From Phaseolus vulgaris (lineage: Eukaryota; Streptophyta; Magnoliopsida; Fabales; Fabaceae), in contig NC_023753.2 of assembly GCF_000499845.2 (NCBI RefSeq), positions 19,132,477 to 19,196,476 of the forward strand: a DNA stretch of 64,000 nucleotides, written 5' to 3'. Positions 56,417 to 64,000 of the stretch are shown here, piece after piece (the stretch's first letter is position 1; each line of letters starts with the position of its first letter). A model generated the notes under the pieces. That model searched no databases, was not told the DNA's origin, and saw nothing but the letters and a program-made list of their open reading frames with translations. The translations under genes were made by a program, and so were the position numbers.

Positions 56417-57988
56417 TTAACTGTAATACGACTTGAGATGTGTTGCGTTCCAGGTGCGGGGAATCACCCATCCTTCTAATGTCTCCAAGCGGTAGGCGCC
56501 GTTCCCGAGCGCCTCGGTTATTCTGAACGGTCCCGTCCACTTGGGCGATAACTTGTTCTGCATCTCATACTGATGGGCCTTCCTCATCACCAGATCGCCG
56601 CTTCTAAACTGCCTTGACGTCACCTTAGAGTTGTACCTTCGCTCAACTCTTCTCTTTACCGCTTCGGCTTTCACTCTCGCCTCCTCCCTGACCTCATCCA
56701 GCAAATCCAGATTCATTCTTCTTTCTTCGTTCGAGTCTTCCACCACGAAGTTCTGGAATCTCAGCGAGCTTTCCTGGATTTCGACTGGAATCATCGCATC
56801 ACATCCATAAACCAAACTAAAGGGGGTCTCGTGGGTTCTTGACTGCTCAGTTGTATGGTATGCCCAAACTATGCGGGGTACCTCTTCAGCCCACGATCCC
56901 TTAGCTTTCTCCAATCTTCTCTTTAAACCTCTCAACAGCACCCGATTGGCAGACTCCACTTGGCCATTCGTCTGTGGGTATTCGACAGATGCAAACACCT
57001 GTTGTATCCCCACCTCTTCGCACAGCTTTTTTGAGAGGTGACTTGCAAACTGCGTCCCGTTGTCTGACACCAAGCGTTTAGGCACATCAAACCGGCACAC
57101 TATGTTCTTCCATACAAAGCTCTCGATCTTGTGTGCGGTGATCTGGGCCACTGGCTCCGCTTCGATCCACTTGGTGAAGTATTCGATCGCCACCACCAAG
57201 TACTTCATCTGCTTGATCGCCAGTGGGAAGGGTCCCAGAATGTCAATTCCCCAAGTATGGAACGGCCAGGGGCTGTAAATCGACTTCAGCTCTTCTTGGG
57301 GTGCCTTGTGCCAATCAGCGTGCTGTTGGCATTGCTTGCAACGCTGGGCGTATCTCTTGCAATCTTCTCTCATCGTGGGCCAGTAATAGCCTGCACGGAT
57401 AGTCCTTGTCGCTAGCGATCGACCTCCAATGTGGCTCCCGCAAATTCCCTCGTGGAGCTCAGCCATAATCCTCGTGCACTTCTCTCCATGTATGCATACA
57501 AGAAGGGGGTGTGTGAATCCAAACCTGTACAACTCGCCGTCAACAAGGGTAAACTTGCTGGAGCTCTTCTTTATCTTCCTGGCCTCAATTGAGTCAACTG
57601 GAAGCACACCATCCGCTAAATAACGTTGGTAAGGCGTTATCCACGTGTCTGGCTCGTGGACAACGCAAACCTGCATCGATCTTGCCCCTTCTTCTGCTGG
57701 GCGCGCTCTGACCCTCGGCGCCCTCAGAGTTTCCTGCTTTAGGGATCTATGACTTCTCCCCGGTCTTCCTATTGATCTGCAGACATGGAGAACTTGGTGG
57801 TCTGCCACGAATGCTCGAGGCGCTTTCAAAGTTTCTTGAATGACAGTCCTCTGCCTACCCCCATTGCCCGAACTGGTGAGCTTGGCTAGCAAGTCAGCTC
57901 GGGCATTCTGTTCTCTTGGCAGGTGCACCACTTCAAATGAAGCGAAAGATCTTCTCAGCTCCTGCACGTACTCCAAGTAGGCTGCCAT
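56417..57988 (-). CDS. RNase H end and full integrase of element C (523 aa open)
   Basis: It starts in RNase H (MAAYLEYVQELRRSFASFEV, HLPREQNARADLLAKL) and continues to integrase. The zinc domain has HEGICGSHIGG and CKQCQQHADWH. The catalytic core has Asp in GIDILGPFPLA, Asp in RLVSDNGTQFAS and Glu in PQTNGQVESANR. The C-terminal module (RYNSKV, GDLVMRKAHQYEM, KLSPKWTGPFRITEA) ends in HLKSYYS. All three DDE residues are present. This is the only complete integrase reading in the window, but upstream breaks in pol mean it would not be made as part of the polyprotein. Confidence 0.88.
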   Translation of the reverse strand: MAAYLEYVQELRRSFASFEVVHLPREQNARADLLAKLTSSGNGGRQRTVIQETLKAPRAFVADHQVLHVCRSIGRPGRSHRSLKQETLRAPRVRARPAEEGARSMQVCVVHEPDTWITPYQRYLADGVLPVDSIEARKIKKSSSKFTLVDGELYRFGFTHPLLVCIHGEKCTRIMAELHEGICGSHIGGRSLATRTIRAGYYWPTMREDCKRYAQRCKQCQQHADWHKAPQEELKSIYSPWPFHTWGIDILGPFPLAIKQMKYLVVAIEYFTKWIEAEPVAQITAHKIESFVWKNIVCRFDVPKRLVSDNGTQFASHLSKKLCEEVGIQQVFASVEYPQTNGQVESANRVLLRGLKRRLEKAKGSWAEEVPRIVWAYHTTEQSRTHETPFSLVYGCDAMIPVEIQESSLRFQNFVVEDSNEERRMNLDLLDEVREEARVKAEAVKRRVERRYNSKVTSRQFRSGDLVMRKAHQYEMQNKLSPKWTGPFRITEALGNGAYRLETLEGWVIPRTWNATHLKSYYS

Positions 57989-58164
57989 CTGCGGGTCCTT
58001 GGCTTGGAACTCGCCAGTGACTTATCCCGTGACCAACAGCGAGTCGCTCTTGGCCATCAGCACTCTCGCCCCCATTTCCTTAGCCAGCAAGATTCCAACG
58101 ATCAAAGCCTCATACTCTGCCTGGTTGTTGCTTGCTTTGAAAGCGAACCTCAATGATTGCTCTA

Positions 58165-58656
58165 TCAACACTCCGTTGGGCCCCTCCAAGATGACCCCAG
58201 CCCCACTGCCCAGCTGGTTGGACGATCCATCAACAGAGAGTACCCAGCGAAAGTCACCCCGGCGTTCTGTGCCACCTCGGAGGACAACTCGACCACGAAA
58301 TCAGCGAAGACTTGCCCTTTGATCGATCCCCGGGGTTCATACTTGATGTCGAACTCGGAAAGCTCGACCGCCCACTTCACCATCCTTCCAGCCACATCGG
58401 GCTTCTTCAGAACCTTCTGGATCGGCAGATCAGTCATCACCAGTACCGTGAAGCTCTGGAAGTAATGGCGCAATCTCCTCGCCGAGAATACAACCGCTAA
58501 TGCTGCCTTTTCTAGGGCCTGGTACCTTACCTCCGGGGCTTACAGCACCTTGCTAACGAAATATATAGGCCTTTGGGTCTGGTCCTGATCCTGCACTAGC
58601 ACTGCGCTGATCGCCCTCTCAGTTATGGCAAAGTACAGCCTGAGGGGTGTTATGTC
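58165..58656 (-). pseudogene. Connection/RNase H part of element C with stops
   Basis: After a stop near 58655 the reading LRLYFAITERAISAVLVQDQ and RHYFQSFTVLVMTDLPIQKV continues, with another stop near 58540 (VSKVL*). The frame shifts near 58270 (VVELSSEVAQNAGV). The RNase H core with DGSSNQLGSGAGV is in the next frame. Confidence 0.8.
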
Positions 58657-59694
58657 TTAGGGCTTGCACAAAAGTGGAGGGCTCGCCAAATATTCCTTGA
58701 GCTTTACGAAGGCCTCCTCACACTCCTTTGTCCAAACAAATCTGTTGTTTCTCTTCAAACATTGGAAGTATGGGTGACCCTTCTCTCCGCTTGCCGATAC
58801 GAATCGAGACAGGGCGGCCATCCGCCCCGTGAGTTGCTGTACCTCCTTCACATTGGCGGGGCTCCTCATTGCCAAAATGGCGGCGCACTTCTCGGGGTTA
58901 GCCTCAATTCCCCTCTCTGACAGAAGAAACCCCAGAAATTTCTCTGCTTCTACACCAAAAACGCACTTTTCAGGATTCAGTTTTAGCTTGTACCTAGCTA
59001 TCGTGGTGAACAACTCTTCCAAGTCTGCGACGTGCTTGTCTTTCTCCAGGGACGTCACGACCATGTCGTCGACATATGCCTGCACATTCCTTCCGAGCAT
59101 GGGCGCGAGCACCTTGTCCATCAGCCTTTGGTACGTGGCTCCTGCATTCTTCAACCCGAAGGGCATCACCCTGTAGCAATAACATGACCTTTCCGTCATG
59201 AAGGCGGTCTTCTCTTCGTCCATGGGGTGCATTTTGATTTGGTTGTACCCCGAGAAGGCATCCAGAAAACTGAGCAGCTTGCACCCTGATGCGCTGTCTA
59301 CTAGGGCGTCAATGCTAGGTAAGGGGTAAGAGTCCTTCGGGCAGGCCTTGTTCAAGTCTGTAAAATCAACGCACATCCGCCACTTTCCGCTGCTCTTCTT
59401 GACCAGGACGACATTAGCGAGCCATTCTGGATATTGGATTTCCCTGATGTGGCCCGCTGCCAGTAGTTGCCGAGTTTCTTCTTTGATCGCCTGTCTCTTC
59501 TCCTCATTGAATTTTCTTCTTCTTTGACGGGTGGGCCTGACTTGGGGGTCCATCGCCAAACGATGGCACAAGAAATCGGGGTCGATTCCTGGCATATCTG
59601 AAGCAGCCCACGCAAAAGCATCCATGTGTCTACTTATTACCTCAGCGATCTGGTCTTGCGTCTTGCTATCCAAGGTTCTTCCCAACTTAAACAC
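58657..59694 (-). pseudogene. Reverse transcriptase of element C
   Basis: Open for 345 codons: CVDFTDLNKACPKDSYPLP, SFLDAFSGYNQIKM, MPFGLKNAGATYQRLMD, catalytic YVDDMVV, KLKLNPEKCVFGVEAEKFLG. It is preceded by a TAG at 59734-59736 and ended by a stop at 58657. The RT core itself looks undamaged. Confidence 0.88.
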
Positions 59695-59733
59695 TTTACC
59701 GTTGATCTCCTTCTCGAGCCACTCCTCTACTGG

Positions 59734-60444
59734 CTAGGGTTTCTTCTCGCTGGCGATCAGCGCCCTCGCGATACCGGTTTCTCTAGCGATCTCCGAGCAG
59801 TTTCTCTCGGATCTCGCCTTCATATCCTCCATCGGCACATTGCCCTCGGCGACCACTTCCAACGTCGCATCCGAAGCTCGTCGGGGTTCCGGTTCCACGC
59901 CAAGGGGAGGCGTGGTGGTTACGTGGCACACAGACCTCTTGTTCTTGAGGCTGTTTTCGTAACACTTCTTTGCCTCCTTCTGGTCGGAGCAAATAGTGAT
60001 GATCATACCCTCCATAGACGGCAGCTTGACCTTCATGTGCCTTGTCGAAGGCACAACTCCTGTTCTGTTGAGTGTTGGCCTCCCCAGCAGTATGTTGTAT
60101 GCTGATGGGGCGTTTACAACAAGGTACCTGCCCTTCTCCGTTCGTGAGGCCAAGCCGTCGGTGAAGGTTGTCCTCAGCTCGATATACCCCCTCACCTCCA
60201 CTTGGTCGCCGGCAAAACCGTACAAGCAGCCCCCATATGGTCTTAGCTGATCAGGGGACAGCTGTAACTTCTCAAAGGTTGGCCAAAACATCACGTCTGC
60301 TGAGCTTCCTTGGTCGACCAGCACCTGGTGGACGGTCGTTCCCGCCGTGACCAGCGAGATCACAATAGGGTCGTTGTCATGAGGCACCACGTCCCTGCGG
60401 TCCTCCTTGGTGAACGTGATGTCCACGTCGGGCGAAGACTTCAA
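59734..60444 (-). pseudogene. Protease of element C
   Basis: VLVDQGSSADVMFW (DQGS in place of D[ST]G, as in B, so normal for this family), YGFAGDQVEVRGYIELRTTF, NILLGRPTLNRTG and a linker. It is separated from gag by a frameshift near 60440 and from RT by the TAG at 59734. Confidence 0.85.
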
Positions 60445-61825
60445 CTGACATTATCGACCTCGCATACCTCTTTCGTTGCGACGCTGTGCACCCCCCGCCG
60501 GAGAATCCGCCAGCTATGGTGTGGATCTCGTCGTGGATAGGCACCTCGTGCTGTTGCCCTCCGCTGCTCGCCGGTTGAGACCCTGATGCCTGGTCCGCTT
60601 GCTTCTCTAGCAAGTAATCCTTCAGGAAACCACATTTGACCAGCTCGGCGAGCTGGTGCCCCAGGGCCAAACACGAATTGATAGAGTGACCAAAGCTTTT
60701 GTGGAACTCGCACCATGCGTCTGGCTTTGGCCCGAAAATCTTCTCCGTCGTTTTCTCAGGCACTTTGAGCCTGGCAGCTATGTTTGGGATGGCGATCAAA
60801 TCAGCCAGACCCATCACAAACTCATACCTCGGGGGGCGATTACCCTCCCTGGGGCGATTACTCTCCCTGGGGCGCCCTGGCCCCTTGCTCTTATTTTTCT
60901 TAGGGTCGTAAGGGTGACGCGTCCTGTGATCCCTCTTTCCCACCGCCGCCTCCATTACCCTCTGGGGTTGTACCCTCGTTTGGGTGCGCGGTTTAGCTGG
61001 GGCCACATTTCCTCTCTTCTTTGTGACCTCGCTCTCAGCGGTGATATGAGCCACAGCACGTCGCCGGATTTCGGCGAACGTGGCGGGGTGGTTCCTGATG
61101 AGCGACTCACTAAAGGGCCCAGGCAATACACCCTTTTTGAAGGCGTGCACGAACATTTCCTCGTCCTTTCCTGGCAAACAGACTATCCGAGCCCCGAATC
61201 TGTTCAGGAAATCCTTCAAGGACTCCCCTTGGTACTGCCTTATATCTAACAAGTCGTAAGACACCAGAGGTGGCGCCTTGTTCACTATGTACTGCTCAAC
61301 AAACATCTTGGAAAATTGTTGGAACGTGGTAATATGGCCAGTGGGTATACTGACGAACCAGTCCAACGCCGTTCCGCTCAAGGTGCTCATGAACACCTTA
61401 CAATATACCGTGTCTGAGCCTCCTGAGAGCATCATCTGAGTATGAAACGCCGTGAGATGGGCTTCAGGGTCCTCTACCCCAGTGAAAGATGCTTTCACTG
61501 CCACAGTGCTAGCCGGGATTACTGAGTCCATGATCTCCTGGGAAAATGGCATAGGGAAACTGCGTGGTGGGGATGGGGGTGCGGATCTGTCCCCTGTCGC
61601 ACGCTCCTCCCGCTCCTGAAGGGCTTTGCGCAGCTCTTCGTTGATCCTGTTGAGCTCTTCGTTCCTTGCTTGCGAGGCCACCAGCGCCTCGTGCATCCTT
61701 TCCTGCTCAGAACGCGATGCAGCCACGTTCTCCTGCAGCGTCCTCATCATGTCCATCACTTGCGTCATGGACACAGCATCTTCGTCGGTTGATGGCGCAA
61801 TTGAACTGGAACGCGTTGTCCTCAT
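60377..61825 (-). CDS. Gag of element C
   Basis: Start MRTTRSSSIAPSTDEDAVSM at 61825, 145 bp after the primer site. A predicted coiled region (RMHEALVASQARNEELNRIN) precedes the gag domain (DPEAHLTAFHTQMMLSGGSD, MSTLSGTALDWFVSIPTGHI, YQGESLKDFLNRFGARIV). A basic region and the knuckle-like CEFHKSFGHSINSC follow; C-H-H-C spacing matches B, so this variant is family-typical. The last 20 or so codons are out of frame with protease. It would form the particle shell. Confidence 0.88.
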   Translation of the reverse strand: MRTTRSSSIAPSTDEDAVSMTQVMDMMRTLQENVAASRSEQERMHEALVASQARNEELNRINEELRKALQEREERATGDRSAPPSPPRSFPMPFSQEIMDSVIPASTVAVKASFTGVEDPEAHLTAFHTQMMLSGGSDTVYCKVFMSTLSGTALDWFVSIPTGHITTFQQFSKMFVEQYIVNKAPPLVSYDLLDIRQYQGESLKDFLNRFGARIVCLPGKDEEMFVHAFKKGVLPGPFSESLIRNHPATFAEIRRRAVAHITAESEVTKKRGNVAPAKPRTQTRVQPQRVMEAAVGKRDHRTRHPYDPKKNKSKGPGRPRESNRPREGNRPPRYEFVMGLADLIAIPNIAARLKVPEKTTEKIFGPKPDAWCEFHKSFGHSINSCLALGHQLAELVKCGFLKDYLLEKQADQASGSQPASSGGQQHEVPIHDEIHTIAGGFSGGGCTASQRKRYARSIMSVEVFARRGHHVHQGGPQGRGAS

Positions 61826-61969
61826 CCTTCCTCAGCAAACTCAGCAGCTCAAAGAACTCCAAACAAACGGTGAAAACCCCAGGAGTCGACTGAGACAGCG
61901 AGCAGCTGAACAGAAAACACTCGAAGCACCACCAACACAAACTATGGTTGGGAATCACGTTTTATACGT

Positions 61970-61987
61970 GCCCCACGGTGGGCGCCA
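61970..61987 (-). promoter_or_regulatory. Primer binding site of element C
   Basis: TGGCGCCCACCGTGGGGC on the minus strand, 2 bp inside the LTR, same as B and I. Confidence 0.9.
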
Positions 61988-61989
61988 AA

Positions 61990-63046
61990 TGATCCTGCCG
62001 GTTGACTCAGCGCAAGAGCGTTGCCTCGTCACGATCTTCCTCACCAGCTTGACACCACGTGCCCTTCAAGTCCGCTCCACAGATAGCTGTCTGAGAACCT
62101 GAAAAACACACAGTGGCGCCTCTGCGGCCGGTGGCGCTCCGACGCTCAAGTCAGATCACAGAATCACTAGAAAAAAAAAATGTGTGTAAAAATAGCGTGT
62201 AAAAAACCTCCCTCTGAATCTCACTCTGATTCTCTTTTATGCCTCCCTCTGTCCCTGCGCCTAACAGAATTCTGTTATGCCTCTTTGGCATGTGTCAGAA
62301 CCCTGTTGTGCTTTTCTGTGGCAACGTACCTCCAGAATCAGTAGAACGTGAGTGTCTGCGCGTGTCTGCGATTGTTTGTACCTTCGGCGGCACGGAGTGC
62401 ACCTTTGTCTGGACCGCGTCCCTCTCAGATGATGACACGTGGAGGCATGCAACTCACCACACACGTGTCATTACTTGAAGGCTCTAGCGCTTCTCACTGA
62501 GTGTCTAAGTTATCCCCTGGCGGAGTAACTTAGCGCATTCCCTTCACCTGGGTAAATCGCATACTCTCAGGAGAACGCCAGGTGTGGCTGGTCTAAGCAC
62601 ACTCACTAGGCATTGCTCTCTGTGCGAACGATTCCCCTTTCGCGATGTCATGCACGTAATGGGTTGAGGGAGTCACCAATCACTGACCGGTTTACTAGTC
62701 CCCCTTAGGCCACTCTCATGCACGATTCTCTGAGACATGTTCATGCGAGGTCCGTGCGTAATGCTCTTGCTGGGAACCTCAGCCCCAGCTTAACTGCGTG
62801 TAACACGAGCCCCCGACGACCATGCATCTGATGACTGATCGGTACTCTATTGCTTCTCGCGTTCTGACCCCAGGTGTTCATCTGGGAACTGATCTGTCGA
62901 TGACCGCTTGGTTACTGACCAGCGATCAACCCTCTGGATGATCTGCTCCCTGATCTCTCTGTCACCCGGTCCACGTGTCACTCTACGAGTGGTCCACGTG
63001 ATTGTCTTCTGCTGACGTCATCAACCACCGATGACCGACCGGATCA
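61990..63046 (-). mobile_element. 5' LTR of element C (1057 bp)
   Basis: Near-identical to 50836-51891. Tat U5 block at 62115-62152. Ends at TSD CTCAC (63047-63051). Confidence 0.95.
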
Positions 63047-63538
63047 CTCACCAATTTGGGAGAATTTCTGTACTCAAAATATCAAATCTGCATTAGAAAG
63101 ACTCAAGCCCTCCTTTTATAGGAGAAGGACCGGTCAAGAGTTTACAAGAAGCTTACAAAGGAAGTTATTCAAGGTTGCCTTGCAACTCTTCCACTTCTAG
63201 CGCCTAAAGTGGAGAATGAAGGGATACCTTTCTAGACTATTCCTAAAGCTAATATCTAAAGATGCTTTAACAAGAGGTATCTTTAGGTTTCCCTCTTAGC
63301 ACCTACCTAAACACTATTCTATATTATTTACAAATTTATACAAAAGACACTATAAAGAGAGATATTAATTGAAGCTCATTCTTGAAAGCTTGTACTCTTC
63401 TTTTGGTTGTAGGCTTAGTCCTCTCTTTATTTTAATTCTTCTTTAATTTTTGAGAAGACTAGAAGGAAGAACTTCAAATGTTTGGGTGAATGACCTCTTC
63501 CTCCATTAGTAAAATCCTCTCTTATTTGATCTCTATCA

Positions 63539-63717
63539 TTGGAAGACCCTTTATGAAGACTGCTAGAATCATAGTTGATGTTGACAAAGGAGAACTTCAA
63601 GTTAGAACTCAAGATGAGGAGGTAACTTTAAATCTTTTTTATGGTCTTCAAAATTTTAATGCATGGGAAGAATGTGTACAGAAGGATGGATCAAAGAGAT
63701 ATTCCACCTTGAAATAA
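63539..63717 (+). pseudogene. Protease of Athila-type element K, second part
   Basis: It resumes with GRPFMKTARIIVDVDKGELQ, then VRTQDEEVTLNLFYG, and stops at 63715-63717 after YSTLK. It directly continues the LILG reading at 50296 once the solo LTR and one TSD copy are set aside. Confidence 0.88.
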
Positions 63718-64000
63718 ACAAGGGTCAAGCTAGATGACGTTAAACGAGCGCTTACTGGGAGGCAACCCAGTCCACATTTTAGTTCTATGTTGTTACCTTT
63801 GTTGATTTTATTTTTCCAAAAAAAAAATAATAAAAAAAAATTCATGTATGCCTCCTAATCATTCTGCAGGTTATGTATTTTGACCTGGGACATGTTCTAT
63901 TATTCAAGGGGCAGATCTAGCAAATGAAGCAAGACTATAGATAAATATTTTAACAAAAAGTTGGATGATTTCTTAAGAAGAGAGGATTGAAAAAAAATAT
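63718..64000 (+). other. Post-protease region of element K
   Basis: GTCAAGCTAGATGACGTTAA and CTTACTGGGAGGCAACCCAG form a block typical of Athila-type elements. An A-rich run follows. No RT reading begins here. Confidence 0.6.

Larger units (their letters stand above)
50836..63046 (-). mobile_element. Element C: complete Tat-type Ty3/gypsy retrotransposon, TSD CTCAC
   Basis: 12,211 bp, flanked by CTCAC at 50831-50835 and 63047-63051. Right to left: 5' LTR 61990-63046, primer site 61970-61987, gag, protease, RT, RNase H, integrase (to 56417), spacer, then a convergent plus-strand aORF (52497-54725) and the 3' LTR 50836-51891 with a polypurine tract. The LTRs differ by roughly 20 positions by eye, about 2%, so the insertion is young. 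Even so, gag-pol and aORF carry stops and frameshifts, so the copy was probably mobilised in trans or decayed since. Confidence 0.96.
50297..63538 (-). mobile_element. Solo LTR (family of 4878-5886) in K's protease, split by element C; TSD TTGGA
   Basis: Without C (and its extra TSD copy) the LTR is about 1026 bp: 50297-50835 plus 63052-63538. It starts on the plus strand TGATATGATTC and ends GATCTCTATCA. TTGGA flanks it at 50292-50296 and 63539-63543, exactly between the LILG and RPFM codons of the K protease. A TATA-like CTATAAAAGGAGG reads on the minus strand at about 63109-63121. No internal region exists. Confidence 0.9.
45548..64000 (+). mobile_element. Element K: Athila-type Ty3/gypsy in copia-1, itself twice interrupted, 3' end outside
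   Basis: Plus-strand element with a 5' LTR (45548-46640), Athila-type primer site, T-rich leader, gag with two stops, and protease. A solo copia LTR (48557-49695) and a second solo LTR containing element C (50297-63538) lie in it. After the protease (stop at 63715) comes GTCAAGCTAGATGACGTTAA..GGGAGGCAACCCAG, a block I know from Athila-type elements. No RT or integrase follows in the visible 280 bp. The TSD half before 45548 would be GTTGT. Confidence 0.85.

Overview
This window is intergenic nuclear DNA from a flowering plant, most likely a legume or another eudicot with a large repeat fraction. I rest that on Ty3/gypsy (Tat, chromovirus and Athila types) and Ty1/copia retrotransposons, tRNA-iMet primer sites, a TRIM element, a CACTA-like end and a nuclear copy of plant mitochondrial matR. 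The species cannot be fixed by eye. I see no intact cellular gene. About three quarters of the window is retrotransposon, mostly in nests that target-site duplications (TSDs) let me unpick.

Left nest (1-21097), four levels deep. The right part of a minus-strand Tat pol (G, 17677-21097) was entered by a plus-strand chromovirus (D, 12791-17676). A minus-strand Tat element (B, 3213-12790) entered D's leader, and a plus-strand Tat element (A, 1-3212) entered B. D also carries a solo Tat LTR (13923-15139, TSD ACAAC). B carries an unrelated LTR copy (about 4878-5886).

Middle (21098-43715). A copia 5' LTR (21098-22695) abuts a Tat-type LTR (about 22815-23654). Then come AT-rich single-copy-like DNA with a TRIM (24079-24430, TSD ATAAG), a solo Tat-type LTR (25818-26873, TSD GTTAT), a CACTA-like end (27258-27520), two exons of an NADPH-cytochrome P450 reductase-like gene (28733-29000, minus) and a (TAA)n tract. 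Next is a miniature Tat derivative (I, 30149-33594) whose only gene is an antisense ORF. Last is a full-length minus-strand chromovirus (F, 33761-41810) with a mitochondrial matR fragment inside its pol.

Right nest (43716-64000). A copia element (43716-45547) was entered by an Athila-type element (45548 to past the window end). The Athila gag holds a solo copia LTR (48557-49695, TSD GTAAC). Its protease holds another solo LTR (50297-63538, TSD TTGGA). That LTR holds the best-preserved Tat element (C, 50836-63046, TSD CTCAC).

The Tat elements B and C encode gag, protease, RT, RNase H and integrase on one strand. Between pol and the 3' LTR lies a separate, spliced gene on the opposite strand (here 'aORF'). 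Its product has a Pfam Transposase_28-like 'putative gypsy type transposon' domain, a basic nuclear-localisation-like patch, an acidic stretch resembling a SUMO-interacting motif, and a coiled coil. In B and C its N-terminus resembles the histone H3 tail. The most interesting signals are that aORF, the aORF-only element I, paired palindromes with constant 20 or 21 bp spacing in three divergent copia LTRs, a U5 block shared by all Tat LTRs, and the matR insertion. Every pol and aORF copy in the window carries stops, frameshifts or deletions. All calls were made by eye from sequence; no database search was run.
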